Positions 20,677 through 35,300 of a stretch of DNA of 64,000 nt are shown one piece after another. The position numbers and the translations under genes were made by a program. Under the pieces are notes generated by a model. That model saw nothing but the letters and a program-made list of their open reading frames with translations, was not told the DNA's origin and did not search any database. Each line of letters starts with the position of its first letter. The stretch's first letter is position 1. The stretch comes from Eurosta solidaginis (Eukaryota > Arthropoda > Insecta > Diptera > Tephritidae), in contig NC_090322.1 in assembly GCF_040869045.1 (NCBI RefSeq), positions 187,611,477 to 187,675,476 of the forward strand. The letters are read 5' to 3'.

Positions 20677-23600
20677 ATATTAGACAATAAATATAAACTT
20701 CAAGCTTTCAAGCAATGGGCACAACGAAAATATTTTGAAACACTTGGCTTTTCCAACAGTAAATTTCCATGTGATTTGCTTACATATTTGCACAATTAAT
20801 TTGTGCTATTGAATTGAGAAAGGTTGATATTTGTACAATAAGTAGAAACTTCTAGATTTCAGGCAATGGGCACAACGTAAATATTTTGAAACAATTAGCT
20901 TTGTCAAGAGTAAATTTCCATGTGATTTGTTTACATATTTGCAGAGTGAATTTGTGCTATTGAATTGAAAAAGGTTGATATTTGTACAATAAGTAGAAAG
21001 TTCTAGATTTCAGGCAATGGGCACAACGAAAATATTTTGAAACATTTGGCTTTTTCAACAGAAATTTCCATGTGATTTGTTTACTTAATTGCACAGTTAA
21101 TTTGTGCTATTGAATTGAGAAAGGTTGATATTAGACAACAAGTAGAAACTTCTAGATTTCAAGCAATGGGCACAACGAAAATATTTTGAAACATTTGGCT
21201 TTTTCAACAGTAAATTTCCATGTGATTAGCTTACATATTTCCACAGTTAATTTGTGCTATTGAATTGAGGAAGGTTGATATTAGACAATAAGTAGAAACT
21301 TCTAGATTTAAGGCAATGGGCACAACGAAAGTATTTTGAAACATTTGGCTTTTTCAACAGTAAATTGCCATGTGATTAGCTTACATATTTGCACAGTTAA
21401 TTTGTGCTATTGAATTGAGAAAGGTTGATATTAGACAATAAGTAGAAACTTCTAGATTTCAGGCAATGGGCACAACGAAAATATTTTGAAACATTTGGCT
21501 TTTTCAACAGAAATTTCCATGTGATTTGTTTACATATTTGCACAGTAAATTTGTGCTACTGAATTGAGAAAGGTTGATATTAGACAACAAGTAGAAACTT
21601 CTAGATTTCAAGCAATGGGCACAACGAAAATATTTTGAAACATTTGGCTTTTTCAACAGTAAATTTCCATGTGATTAGCTTACATATTTCCACAGTTAAT
21701 TTGTGCTATTGAATTGAGAAAGGTTGATATTAGATAATAAGTAGAAACTTTTAGATTTCAGGCAATGGGCACAACGAAAATATTTTGAAACATTTGGCTT
21801 TTTCAACAGAAATTTCCATATGATTTGTTTACATATTTGCACAGTTAATTTGTGCTATTGAATTGAGAAAGGTTGATATTAGACAATAAGTAGAAACTTC
21901 TAGATTTCAGGCAATGGGCACAACGAAAATATTTTGAAACATTTGGCTTTTTCAACAGTAAATTTCCATGTGATTTGTTTACATATTTGCACAGTTAATT
22001 TGTGCTACTGAATTGAGAAAGGTTGATATTAGACAACAAGTAGCAACTTCTAGATTTCAAGCAATGGGCACAACGAAAATATTTTGAAACATTTGGCTTT
22101 TTCAACAGTAAATTTCCATGTGATTAGCTTACATATTTCCACAGTTAATTTGTGCTATTGAATTGAGAAAGGTTGATATTAGACAATAAATAGAAACTTC
22201 TAGATTTCAAGCAATGGGCACAACGAAAATATTTTGAAACGTTTGGCTTTTTCAACAGTAAATTTCCATGTGATTTGTTTACATATTTGCACAGTTAATT
22301 TGTGCTATTGAATTGAGAAAGGTTGATATTAGACAATAAGTAGAAACTTCTAGATTTCAGACAATGGGCACAACGAAAATATTTTGAAACATTTGGCTTT
22401 TTCAACAGAAATTTCCATGTGATTTGTTTACATATTTGCACAGTTAATTTGTGCTATTGAATTGAGAAAGGTTGATATTAGACAACAAGTAGAAACTTCT
22501 AGATTTCAAGCAATGGGCACAACGAAAATATTTTGAAACATTTGGCTTTTTCAACAGCAAATTTCCATGTGATTTGTTTACATATTTGCACAGTTAATTT
22601 GTGCTATTGAATTGAGAAAGGTTGATAATAGACAATAAGTAGAAACTTCCAGATTTCAGGCAATGGGCACTACGAAAATATTTTGAAACATTTGGCTTTT
22701 CAACAGAAATTTCCATGTGATTTGTTTACATATTTGCACAGTTAATTTGTGCTATTGAATTGAGAAAGGTTGATATTAGACAATAAGTAGAAAGTTCTAG
22801 ATTTCAGGCAATGGGCACAACGAAAATATTTTGAAACATTTGGCTTTTTCAACAGTAAATTTCCATGCGATTTGTTTACATATTTGCACAGTTAATTTGT
22901 GCTACTGAATTGAGAAAGGCTGATATTAGACAATAAATATAAACTTCAAGCTTTCAAGCAATGGGCACAACGAAAATATTTTGAAACACTTGGCTTTTCC
23001 AACAGTAAATTTCCATGTGATTTGCTTACATATTTGCACAATTAATTTGTGCTATTGAATTGAGAAAGGTTGATATTTGTACAATAAGTAGAAACTTCTA
23101 GATTTCAGGCAATGGGCACAACGTAAATATTTTGAAACAATTGGCTTTGTCAAGAGTAAATTTCCATGTGATTTGTTTACATATTTGCAGAGTGAATTTG
23201 TGCTATTGAATTGAAAAAGGTTGATATTTGTACAATAAGTAGAAAGTTCTAGATTTCAGGCAATGGGCACAACGAAAATATTTTGAAACATTTGGCTTTT
23301 TCAACAGAAATTTCCATGTGATTTGTTTACTTAATTGCACAGTTAATTTGTGCTATTGAATTGAGAAAGGTTGATATTAGACAACAAGTAGAAACTTCTA
23401 GATTTCAAGCAATGGGCACAACGAAAATATTTTGAAACATTTGGCTTTTTCAACAGTAAATTTCCATGTGATTAGCTTACATATTTCCACAGTTAATTTG
23501 TGCTATTGAATTGAGAAAGGTTGATATTAGACAATAAGTAGAAACTTCTAGATTTAAGGCAATGGGCACAACGAAAGTATTTTGAAACATTTGGCTTTTT

Positions 23601-26600
23601 CAACAGTAAATTGCCATGTGATTAGCTTACATATTTGCACAGTTAATTTGTGCTATTGAATTGAGAAAGGTTGATATTAGACAATAAGTAGAAACTTCTA
23701 GATTTCAGGCAATGGGCACAACGAAAATATTTTGAAACATTTGGCTTTTTCAACAGAAATTTCCATGTGATTTGTTTACATATTTGCACAGTAAATTTGT
23801 GCTACTGAATTGAGAAAGGTTGATATTAGACAACAAGTAGAAACTTCTAGATTTCAAGCAATGGGCACAACGAAAATATTTTGAAACATTTGGCTTTTTC
23901 AACAGTAAATTTCCATGTGATTAGCTTACATATTTCCACAGTTAATTTGTGCTATTGAATTGAGAAAGGTTGATATTAGATAATAAGTAGAAACTTTTAG
24001 ATTTCAGGCAATGGGCACAACGAAAATATTTTGAAACATTTGGCTTTTTCAACAGAAATTTCCATATGATTTGTTTACATATTTGCACAGTTAATTTGTG
24101 CTATTGAATTGAGAAAGGTTGATATTAGACAATAAGTAGAAACTTCTAGATTTCAGGCAATGGGCACAACGAAAATATTTTGAAACATTTGGCTTTTTCA
24201 ACAGTAAATTTCCATGTGATTTGTTTACATATTTGCACAGTTAATTTGTGCTACTGAATTGAGAAAGGTTGATATTAGACAACAAGTAGCAACTTCTAGA
24301 TTTCAAGCAATGGGCACAACGAAAATATTTTGAAACATTTGGCTTTTTCAACAGTAAATTTCCATGTGATTAGCTTACATATTTCCACAGTTAATTTGTG
24401 CTATTGAATTGAGAAAGGTTGATATTAGACAATAAATAGAAACTTCTAGATTTCAAGCAATGGGCACAACGAAAATATTTTGAAACATTTGGCTTTTTCA
24501 ACAGTAAATTTCCATGTGATTTGTTTACATATTTGCACAGTTAATTTGTGCTATTGAATTGAGAAAGGTTGATATTAGACAATAAGTAGAAACTTCTAGA
24601 TTTCAGACAATGGGCACAACGAAAATATTTTGAAACATTTGGCTTTTTCAACAGAAATTTCCATGTGATTTGTTTACATATTTGCACAGTTAATTTGTGC
24701 TATTGAATTGAGAAAGGTTGATATTAGACAACAAGTAGAAACTTCTAGATTTCAAGCAATGGGCACAACGAAAATATTTTGAAACATTTGGCTTTTTCAA
24801 CAGAAATTTCCATGTGATTTGTTTACATATTTGCACAGTTAATTAGTGCTATTGAATTGAGAAAGGTTGATATTAGACAATAAGTAGAAACTTCTAGATT
24901 TCAGGCAATGGGCACAACGAAAATATTTTGAAACATCTGGCTTTTTCAACAGAAATATCCATGTGATTTGTTTACATGTTTGCACAGTTAATTTGTGCTA
25001 TTGAATTGAGAAAAGCTGATATTAGACAATAAGTAGAAACTTCTAGATTTCAGACAATGGGCACAACGAAAATATTTTGAAACATTTGGCTTTTTCAACA
25101 GTAAATTTCCATGTGATTTCTTTACATATTTGCACAATTAATTTGTGCTATTGAATTGAGTAAGGTTGATATTTGTACAACAAGTAGAAACTTCTAGATT
25201 TCAGGCAATGGGCACAACGAAAATATTTTGAAACATTTGGCCTTTTCAACAGAAATTTCCATGTGATTTGTTTACATATTTGCACAGTTAATTTGTGCTA
25301 TTGAATTGAGAAAGGTTGATATTAGACAATAAGTAAAAACTTTTAGATTTCAGACAATGGGCACAACGAAAATATTTTGAAACATTTGGCTTTTTCAACA
25401 GCAAATTTCCATGTGATTTGTTTACATATTTGCACAGTTAATTTGTGCTATTGAATTGAGAAAGGTTGATATTAGACAATAAGTAGAAACTTCTACATTT
25501 CAGGCAATGGGCACAACGAAAATATTTTGAAACATTTGGCCTTTTCAACAGAAATTTCCATGTGATTTGTTTACATATTTGCACAGTTAATTTGTGCTAT
25601 TGAATTGAGAAAGGTTGATATTAGACAATAAGTAAAAACTTTTAGATTTCAGACAATGGGCACAACGAAAATATTTTGAAACATTTGGCTTTTTCAACAG
25701 TAAATTTCCATGTGATTTGTTTACATATTTGCACAGTTAATTTGTGCTATTGAATTGAGAAAGGTTGATATTAGACAACAAGTAGAAACTTCTAGATTTC
25801 AAGCAATGGGCGCAGCGAAAATATTTTGAAACATTTGGCTTTTTCAACAGTAAATTTCCATGTGATTTCTTTACATATTTGCACAATTAATTTGTGCTAT
25901 TGAATTGAGTAAGGTTGATATTTGTACAACAAGTAGAAACTTCTAGATTTCAGGCAATGGGCACAACGAAAATATTTTGAAACATTTGGCCTTTTCAACA
26001 GAAATTTCCATGTGATTTGTTTACATATTTGCACAGTTAATTTGTGCTATTGAATTGAGAAAGGTTGATATTAGACAATAAGTAAAAACTTTTAGATTTC
26101 AGACAATGGGCACAACGAAAATATTTTGAAACATTTGGCTTTTTCAACAGCAAATTTCCATGTGATTTGTTTACATATTTGCACAGTTAATTTGTGCTAT
26201 TGAATTGAGAAAGGTTGATAATAGACAATAAGTAGAAACTTCCAGATTTCAGGCAATGGGCACTACGAAAATATTTTGAAACATTTGGCTTTTCAACAGA
26301 AATTTCCATGTGATTTGTTTACATATTTGCACAGTTAATTTGTGCTATTGAATTGAGAAAGGTTGATATTAGACAATAAGTAGAAAGTTCTAGATTTCAG
26401 GCAATGGGCACAACGAAAATATTTTGAAACATTTGGCTTTTTCAACAGTAAATTTCCATGTGATTTGTTTACATATTTGCACAGTTAATTTGTGCTACTG
26501 AATTGAGAAAGGCTGATATTAGACAATAAATATAAACTTCAAGCTTTCAAGCAATGGGCACAACGAAAATATTTTGAAACACTTGGCTTTTCCAACAGTA

Positions 26601-26860
26601 AATTTCCATGTGATTTGCTTACATATTTGCACAATTAATTTGTGCTATTGAATTGAGAAAGGTTGATATTTGTACAATAAGTAGAAACTTCTAGATTTCA
26701 GGCAATGGGCACAACGTAAATATTTTGAAACAATTGGCTTTGTCAAGAGTAAATTTCCATGTGATTTGTTTACATATTTGCAGAGTGAATTTGTGCTATT
26801 GAATTGAAAAAGGTTGATATTTGTACATTAAGTAGAAAGTTCTAGATTTCAGGCAATGGG

Positions 26861-27010
26861 CACAACGAAAATATTTTGAAACATTTGGCTTTTTCAACAG
26901 TAAATTTCCATGTGATTTGTTTACATATTTGCACAGTTAATTTGTGCTACTGAATTGAGAAAGGCTGATATTAGACAATAAATATAAACTTCAAGCTTTC
27001 AAGCAATGGG
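26861..27010 (+). repeat. Extra chimeric monomer in cassette copy 4
   Basis: The aagctttcaa variant occurs twice in quick succession (26541 and 26993). The second lacks the usual follower ttttccaacag and instead runs into ttttttcaacag and tacttaattg (27071). In the other copies the distance from aagctttcaa to tacttaattg is 380 bp; here it is 530 bp. One 150-bp monomer was therefore added, apparently by unequal exchange between neighbours. Confidence 0.75.
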
Positions 27011-30000
27011 CACAACGAAAATATTTTGAAACACTTGGCTTTTTCAACAGAAATTTCCATGTGATTTGTTTACTTAATTGCACAGTTAATTTGTGCTATT
27101 GAATTGAGAAAGGTTGATATTAGACAACAAGTAGAAACTTCTAGATTTCAAGCAATGGGCACAACGAAAATATTTTGAAACATTTGGCTTTTTCAACAGT
27201 AAATTTCCATGTGATTAGCTTACATATTTCCACAGTTAATTTGTGCTATTTAATTGAGAAAGGTTGATATTAGACAATAAGTAGAAACTTCTAGATTTAA
27301 GGCAATGGGCACAACGAAAGTATTTTGAAACATTTGGCTTTTTCAACAGTAAATTGCCATGTGATTAGCTTACATATTTGCACAGTTAATTTGTGCTATT
27401 GAATTGAGAAAGGTTGATATTAGACAATAAGTAGAAACTTCTAGATTTCAGGCAATGGGCACAACGAAAATATTTTGAAACATTTGGCTTTTTCAACAGA
27501 AATTTCCATGTGATTTGTTTACATATTTGCACAGTAAATTTGTGCTACTGAATTGAGAAAGGTTGATATTAGACAACAAGTAGAAACTTCTAGATTTCAA
27601 GCAATGGGCACAACGAAAATATTTTGAAACATTTGGCTTTTTCAACAGTAAATTTCCATGTGATTAGCTTACATATTTCCACAGTTAATTTGTGCTATTG
27701 AATTGAGAAAGGTTGATATTAGATAATAAGTAGAAACTTTTAGATTTCAGGCAATGGGCACAACGAAAATATTTTGAAACATTTGGCTTTTTCAACAGAA
27801 ATTTCCATATGATTTGTTTACATATTTGCACAGTTAATTTGTGCTATTGAATTGAGAAAGGTTGATATTAGACAATAAGTAGAAACTTCTAGATTTCAGG
27901 CAATGGGCACAACGAAAATATTTTGAAACATTTGGCTTTTTCAACAGTAAATTTCCATGTGATTTGTTTACATATTTGCACAGTTAATTTGTGCTACTGA
28001 ATTGAATAAGGTTGATATTAGACAACAAGTAGCAACTTCTAGATTTCAAGCAATGGGCACAACGAAAATATTTTGAAACATTTGGCTTTTTCAACAGTAA
28101 ATTTCCATGTGATTAGCTTACATATTTCCACAGTTAATTTGTGCTATTGAATTGAGAAAGGTTGATATTAGACAATAAATAGAAACTTCTAGATTTCAAG
28201 CAATGGGCACAACGAAAATATTTTGAAACATTTGGCTTTTTCAACAGTAAATTTCCATGTGATTTGTTTACATATTTGCACAGTTAATTTGTGCTATTGA
28301 ATTGAGAAAGGTTGATATTAGACAATAAGTAGAAACTTCTAGATTTCAGACAATGGGCACAACGAAAATATTTTGAAACATTTGGCTTTTTCAACAGAAA
28401 TTTCCATGTGATTTGTTTACATATTTGCACAGTTAATTTGTGCTATTGAATTGAGAAAGGTTGATATTAGACAACAAGTAGAAACTTCTAGATTTCAAGC
28501 AATGGGCACAACGAAAATATTTTGAAACATTTGGCTTTTTCAACAGAAATTTCCATGTGATTTGTTTACATATTTGCACAGTTAATTAGTGCTATTGAAT
28601 TGAAAAAGGTTGATATTAGACAATAAGTAGAAACTTCTAGATTTCAGGCAATGGGCACAACGAAAATATTTTGAAACATCTGGCTTTTTCAACAGAAATA
28701 TCCATGTGATTTGTTTACATGTTTGCACAGTTAATTTGTGCTATTGAATTGAGAAAAGCTGATATTAGACAATAAGTAGAAACTTCTAGATTTCAGACAA
28801 TGGGCACAACGAAAATATTTTGAAACATTTGGCTTTTTCAACAGTAAATTTCCATGTGATTTCTTTACATATTTGCACAATTAATTTGTGCTATTGAATT
28901 GAGTAAGGTTGATATTTGTACAACAAGTAGAAACTTCTAGATTTCAGGCAATGGGCACAACGAAAATATTTTGAAACATTTGGCCTTTTCAACAGAAATT
29001 TCCATGTGATTTGTTTACATATTTGCACAGTTAATTTGTGCTATTGAATTGAGAAAGGTTGATATTAGACAATAAGTAAAAACTTTTAGATTTCAGACAA
29101 TGGGCACAACGAAAATATTTTGAAACATTTGGCTTTTTCAACAGCAAATTTCCATGTGATTTGTTTACATATTTGCACAGTTAATTTGTGCTATTGAATT
29201 GAGAAAGGTTGATATTAGACAATAAGTAGAAACTTCTACATTTCAGGCAATGGGCACAACGAAAATATTTTGAAACATTTGGCCTTTTCAACAGAAATTT
29301 CCATGTGATTTGTTTACATATTTGCACAGTTAATTTGTGCTATTGAATTGAGAAAGGTTGATATTAGACAATAAGTAAAAACTTTTAGATTTCAGACAAT
29401 GGGCACAACGAAAATATTTTGAAACATTTGGCTTTTTCAACAGTAAATTTCCATGTGATTTGTTTACATATTTGCACAGTTAATTTGTGCTATTGAATTG
29501 AGAAAGGTTGATATTAGACAACAAGTAGAAACTTCTAGATTTCAAGCAATGGGCGCAGCGAAAATATTTTGAAACATTTGGCTTTTTCAACAGTAAATTT
29601 CCATGTGATTTCTTTACATATTTGCACAATTAATTTGTGCTATTGAATTGAGTAAGGTTGATATTTGTACAACAAGTAGAAACTTCTAGATTTCAGGCAA
29701 TGGGCACAACGAAAATATTTTGAAACATTTGGCCTTTTCAACAGAAATTTCCATGTGATTTGTTTACATATTTGCACAGTTAATTTGTGCTATTGAATTG
29801 AGAAAGGTCGATATTAGACAATAAGTAAAAACTTTTAGATTTCAGACAATGGGCACAACGAAAATATTTTGAAACATTTGGCTTTTTCAACAGCAAATTT
29901 CCATGTGATTTGTTTACATATTTGCACAGTTAATTTGTGCTATTGAATTGAGAAAGGTTGATAATAGACAATAAGTAGAAACTTCTAGATTTCAGGCAAT

Positions 30001-32369
30001 GGGCACTACGAAAATATTTTGAAACATTTGGCTTTTCAACAGAAATTTCCATGTGATTTGTTTACATATTTGCACAGTTAATTTGTGCTATTGAATTGAG
30101 AAAGGTTGATATTAGACAATAAGTAGAAACTTCTAGATTTCAAGCAATGGGCACAACGAAAATATTTTGAAACATTTGGCTTTTTCAACAGTAAATTTCC
30201 ATGTGATTTGTTTACATATTTGCACAGTTAATTTGTGCTATTGAATTGAGAAAGATTGATATTAGACAATAAGTAGAAACTTCTAGATTTCAGGCAATGG
30301 GCACAACGAAAATATTTTGAAACATTTGGCTTTTTCAACAGTAAATTTCCATGTGATTTGTTTACATATTTGCACAGTTAATTTGTGCTACTGAATTGAG
30401 AAAGGTTGATATCAGACAACAAGTAGAAACTTCTAGATTTCAAGCAATGTGCACAACGAAAATATTTTGAAACATTTGGCTTTTTCAACAGTAAATTTCC
30501 ATGTGATTTGTTTACATATTTGCACAGTTAATTTGTGCTATTGAATTGAGAAAGGTTGATATTAGACAATAAGTAGAAACTTCTACATTTCAGGCAATGG
30601 GCACAACGAAAATATTTTGAAACATTTGGCTTTTACAACAGAAATTTCCATGTGATTTGTTTACATATTTGCAGTTAATTTGTGCTATTGAATTGAGAAA
30701 GGTTGATATTAGACAACAAGTAGAAACTTCTAGATTTCGGGCAATGGGCACAACGAAAATATTTTGAAACATCTGGCTTTTTCAACAGAAATATCCATGT
30801 GATTTGTTTACATGTTTGCACAGTTAATTTGTGCTATTGAATTGAGAAAAGCTGATATTAAACAATAAGTAGAAACTTCTAGATTTCAGACAATGGGCAC
30901 AACGAAAATATTTTGAAACATTTGGCTTTTTCAACAGTAAATTTCCATGTGATTAGCTTACATATTTGCACAGTTAATTTGTGCTATTGAATTGAGAAAG
31001 GTTGATATTAGACAATAAGTAGAAACTTTTAGATTTCAGACAATGGGCACAACGAAAATATTTTGAAACATTTGGCTTTTTCAACAGTAAATTTCCATGT
31101 GATTAGCTTACATATTTGCACAGTTAATTTGTGCTATTGAATTGAGGAAGGTTGATATTAGACAATAAGTAGAAACTTCTAGATTTCAGGCAATGGGCAC
31201 AACGGAAATATTTTGAAACATTTGGCTTTTTCAACAGAAATTTCCATGCGATTTGTTTACATATTTGCACAGTTAATTTGTGCTATTGAATTGAGAAAGG
31301 TTGATATTAGACAATAAGTAGAAACTTCTAGATTTCAGGCAATGGGCACAACTAAAATATTTTGAAACATTTGGCTTTTTCAACAGAAATTTCCATGTGA
31401 TTTGTTTACATTTTTGCACAGTTAATTTGTGCTATTGAATTGAGAAAGGCTGATATTAGACAATAAGTAGAAACTTCTAGATTTCAGGCAATGGGCACAA
31501 CGAAAATATTTTGAAACATTTGGTTTTTTCAACAGTAAATTTCCATGTGATTTGTTTACATATTTGCACAGTTAATTTGTGCTATTGAATTGAGAAAGGT
31601 TGATATTAGACAATAAGTAGAAAGTTCTAGATTTCAGGCAATGGGCACAACGAAAATATTTTGAAACATTTGGCTTTTTCAACAGTAAATTTCCATGTGA
31701 TTTGTTTACATATTTGCACAGTTAATTTGTGCTACTGAATTGAGAAAGGCTGATATTAGACAATAAATATAAACTTCAAGCTTTCAAGCAATGGGCACAA
31801 CGAAAATATTTTGAAACACTTGGCTTTTCCAACAGTAAATTTCCATGTGATTTGCTTACATATTTGCACAATTAATTTGTGCTATTGAATTGAGAAAGGT
31901 TGATATTTGTACAATAAGTAGAAAGTTCTAGATTTCAGGCAATGGGCACAACGAAAATATATTGAAACATTTGGCTTTTTCAACAGAAATTTCCATGTGA
32001 TTTGTTTACTTAATTGCACAGTTAATTTGTGCTATTGAATTGAGAAAGGTTGATATTAGACAACAAGTAGAAACTTCTAGATTTCAAGCAATGGGCACAA
32101 CGAAAATATTTTGAAACATTTGGCTTTTTCAACAGTAAATTTCCATGTGATTAGCTTACATATTTCCACAGTTAATTTGTGCTATTGAATTGAGAAAGGT
32201 TGATATTAGACAATAAGTAGAAACTTCTAGATTTAAGGCAATGGGCACAACGAAAGTATTTTGAAACATTTGGCTTTTTCAACAGTAAATTGCCATGTGA
32301 TTAGCTTACATATTTGCACAGTTAATTTGTGCTATTGAATTGAGAAAGGTTGATATTAGACAATAAGTA

Positions 32370-35300
32370 GAAACTTCTAGATTTCAGGCAATGGGCACAA
32401 CGAAAATATTTTGAAACATTTGGCTTTTTCAACAGAAATTTCCATGTGATTTGTTTACATATTTGCACAGTAAATTTGTGCTACTGAATTGAGAAAGGTT
32501 GATATTAGACAACAAGAAGAAACTTCTAGATTTCAAGCAATGGGCACAACGAAAATATTTTGAAACATTTGGCTTTTTCAACAGTAAATTTCCATGTGAT
32601 TAGCTTACATATTTCCACAGTTAATTTGTGCTATTGAATTGAGAAAGGTTGATATTAGATAATAAGTAGAAACTTTTAGATTTCAGGCAATGGGCACAAC
32701 GAAAATATTTTGAAACATTTGGCTTTTTCAACAGAAATTTCCATATGATTTGTTTACATATTTGCACAGTTAATTTGTGCTATTGAATTGAGAAAGGTTG
32801 ATATTAGACAATAAGTAGAAACTTCTAGATTTCAGGCAATGGGCACAACGAAAATATTTTGAAACATTTGGCTTTTTCAACAGTAAATTTCCATGTGATT
32901 TGTTTACATATTTGCACAGTTAATTTGTGCTACTGAATTGAGAAAGGTTGATATTAGACAACAAGTAGCAACTTCTAGATTTCAAGCAATGGGCACAACG
33001 AAAGTATTTTGAAACATTTGGCTTTTTCAACAGTAAATTGCCATGTGATTAGCTTACATATTTGCACAGTTAATTTGTGCTATTGAATTGAGAAAGGTTG
33101 ATATTAGACAATAAGTAGAAACTTCTAGATTTCAGGCAATGGGCACAACGAAAATATTTTGAAACATTTGGCTTTTTCAGCAGAAATTTCCATGTGATTT
33201 GTTTACATATTTGCACAGTTAATTTGTGCTATTGAATTGAGAAAGGTCGATATTAGACAATAAGTAGAAACTTTTAGATTTCAGACAATGGGCACAACGA
33301 AAATATTTTGAAACATCTGGCTTTTTCAACAGAAATATCCATGTGATTTGTTTACATGTTTGCACAGTTAATTTGTGCTATTGAATTGAGAAAAGCTGAT
33401 ATTAGACAATAAGTAGAAACTTCTAGATTTCAGACAATGGGCACAACGAAAATATTTTGAAACATTTGGCTTTTTCAACAGTAAATTTCCATGTGATTAG
33501 CTTACATATTTGCACAGTTAATTTGTGCTATTGAATTGAGAAAGGTTGATATTAGACAATAAGTAGAAACATTTAGATTTCAGACAATGGGCACAACGAA
33601 AATATTTTGAAACATTTGGCTTTTTCAACAGTAAATTTCCATGTGATTAGCTTACATATTTGCACAGTTAATTTGTGCTATTGAATTGAGGAAGGTTGAT
33701 ATTAGACAATAAGTAGAAACTTCTAGATTTCAGGCAATGGGCACAACGGAAATATTTTGAAACATTTAGCTTTTTCAACAGAAATTTCCATGCGATTTGT
33801 TTACATATTTGCACAGTTAGTTTGTGCTATTGAATTGAGAAAGGCTGATATTAGACAATAAGTAGAAACTTTTAGATTTCAGACAATGGGCACAACGAAA
33901 ATATTTTGAAACATTTGGCTTTTTCAACAGTAAATTTCCATGTGATTAGCTTACATATTTGCACAGTTAATTTGTGCTATTGAATTGAGGAAGGTTGATA
34001 TTAGACAATAAGTAGAAACTTCTAGATTTCAGGCAATGGGCACAACGGAAATATTTTGAAACATTTGGCTTTTTCAACAGAAATTTCCATGCGATTTGTT
34101 TACATATTTGCACAGTTAATTTGTGCTATTGAATTGAGGAAGGTTGATATTAGACAACAAGTAGAAACTTCTAGATTTCAAGCAATGGGCACAACGAAAA
34201 TATTTTGAAACATTTGGCTTTTTCAGCAGAAATTTCCATGTGATTTGTTTACATATTTGCACAGTTAATTTGTGCTATTGAATTGAGAAAGGTCGATATT
34301 AGACAATAAGTAGAAACTTTTAGATTTCAGACAATGGGCACAACGAAAATATTTTGAAACATCTGGCTTTTTCAACAGAAATATCCATGTGATTTGTTTA
34401 CATGTTTGCACAGTTAATTTGTGCTATTGAATTGAGAAAAGCTGATATTAGACAATAAGTAGAAACTTCTAGATTTCAGACAATGGGCACAACGAAAATA
34501 TTTTGAAACATTTGGCTTTTTCAACAGTAAATTTCCATGTGATTAGCTTACATATTTGCACAGTTAATTTGTGCTATTGAATTGAGGAAGGTTGATATTA
34601 GACAATAAGTAGAAACTTCTAGATTTCAGGCAATGGGCACAACGAAAATATTTTGAAACACTTGGCTTTTCCAACAGTAAATTTCCATGTGATTTGTTTA
34701 CATATTTGCACAACTAATTTGTGCTATTGAATTGAGAAAGGTTGATATTTGTACAATAAGTAGAAACTTCTAGATTTCAGGCAATGGGCACAACGTAAAT
34801 ATTTTGAAACAATTGGCTTTGTCGAGAGTAAATTTCCATGTGATTTGTTTACATATTTGCAGAGTGAATTTGTGCTATTGAATTGAAAAAGGTTGATATT
34901 TGTACAATAAGTAGAAAGTTCTAGATTTCAGGCAATGGGCACAACGAAAATATTTTGAAACATTTGGCTTTTTCAACAGAAATTTCCATGTGATTTGTTT
35001 ACATTTTTGCACAGTTAATTTGTGCTATTGAATTGAGAAAGGCTGATATTAGACAATAAGTAGAAACTTCTAGATTTCAGGCAATGGGCACAACGAAAAT
35101 ATTTTGAAACATTTGGTTTTTTCAACAGAAATTTCCATGTGATTTGTTTACATCTTTGCACAGTTAATTTGTGCTATTGAATTGAGAAAGGCTGATATTA
35201 GACAATAAGTAGAAACTTCTAGATTTCAGGCAATGGGCACAACGAAAATATTTTGAAACATTTGGTTTTTTCAACAGTAAATTTCCATGTGATTTGTTTA

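Larger units (their letters stand above)
16811..30120 (+). repeat. Large multi-kilobase higher-order cassette, four variable copies
   Basis: A cassette beginning with the rare monomer containing aagctttcaa recurs at 16811, 20702, 22948 and 26541. The same ordered variants follow each time: tttgtcaagag, tacttaattg, gatttaagg, gtagcaactt, and in the long copies aattagtgct and gggcgcagcg. Spacings are 3891, 2246 and 3593 bp. Copy 1 and copy 3 align at a 6137-bp offset (aattagt 18704/24841; gggcgcagcg 19671/25808), and copy 3 to copy 4 at 3743 bp after an extra monomer. Copy 2 is internally shortened. Confidence 0.85.

Noticed and set aside
30590..30772. Second minus-strand open frame inside the satellite
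   Set aside because: It has the same cause: indels in one or two monomers allow a short open stretch. No start context or conservation supports a gene.
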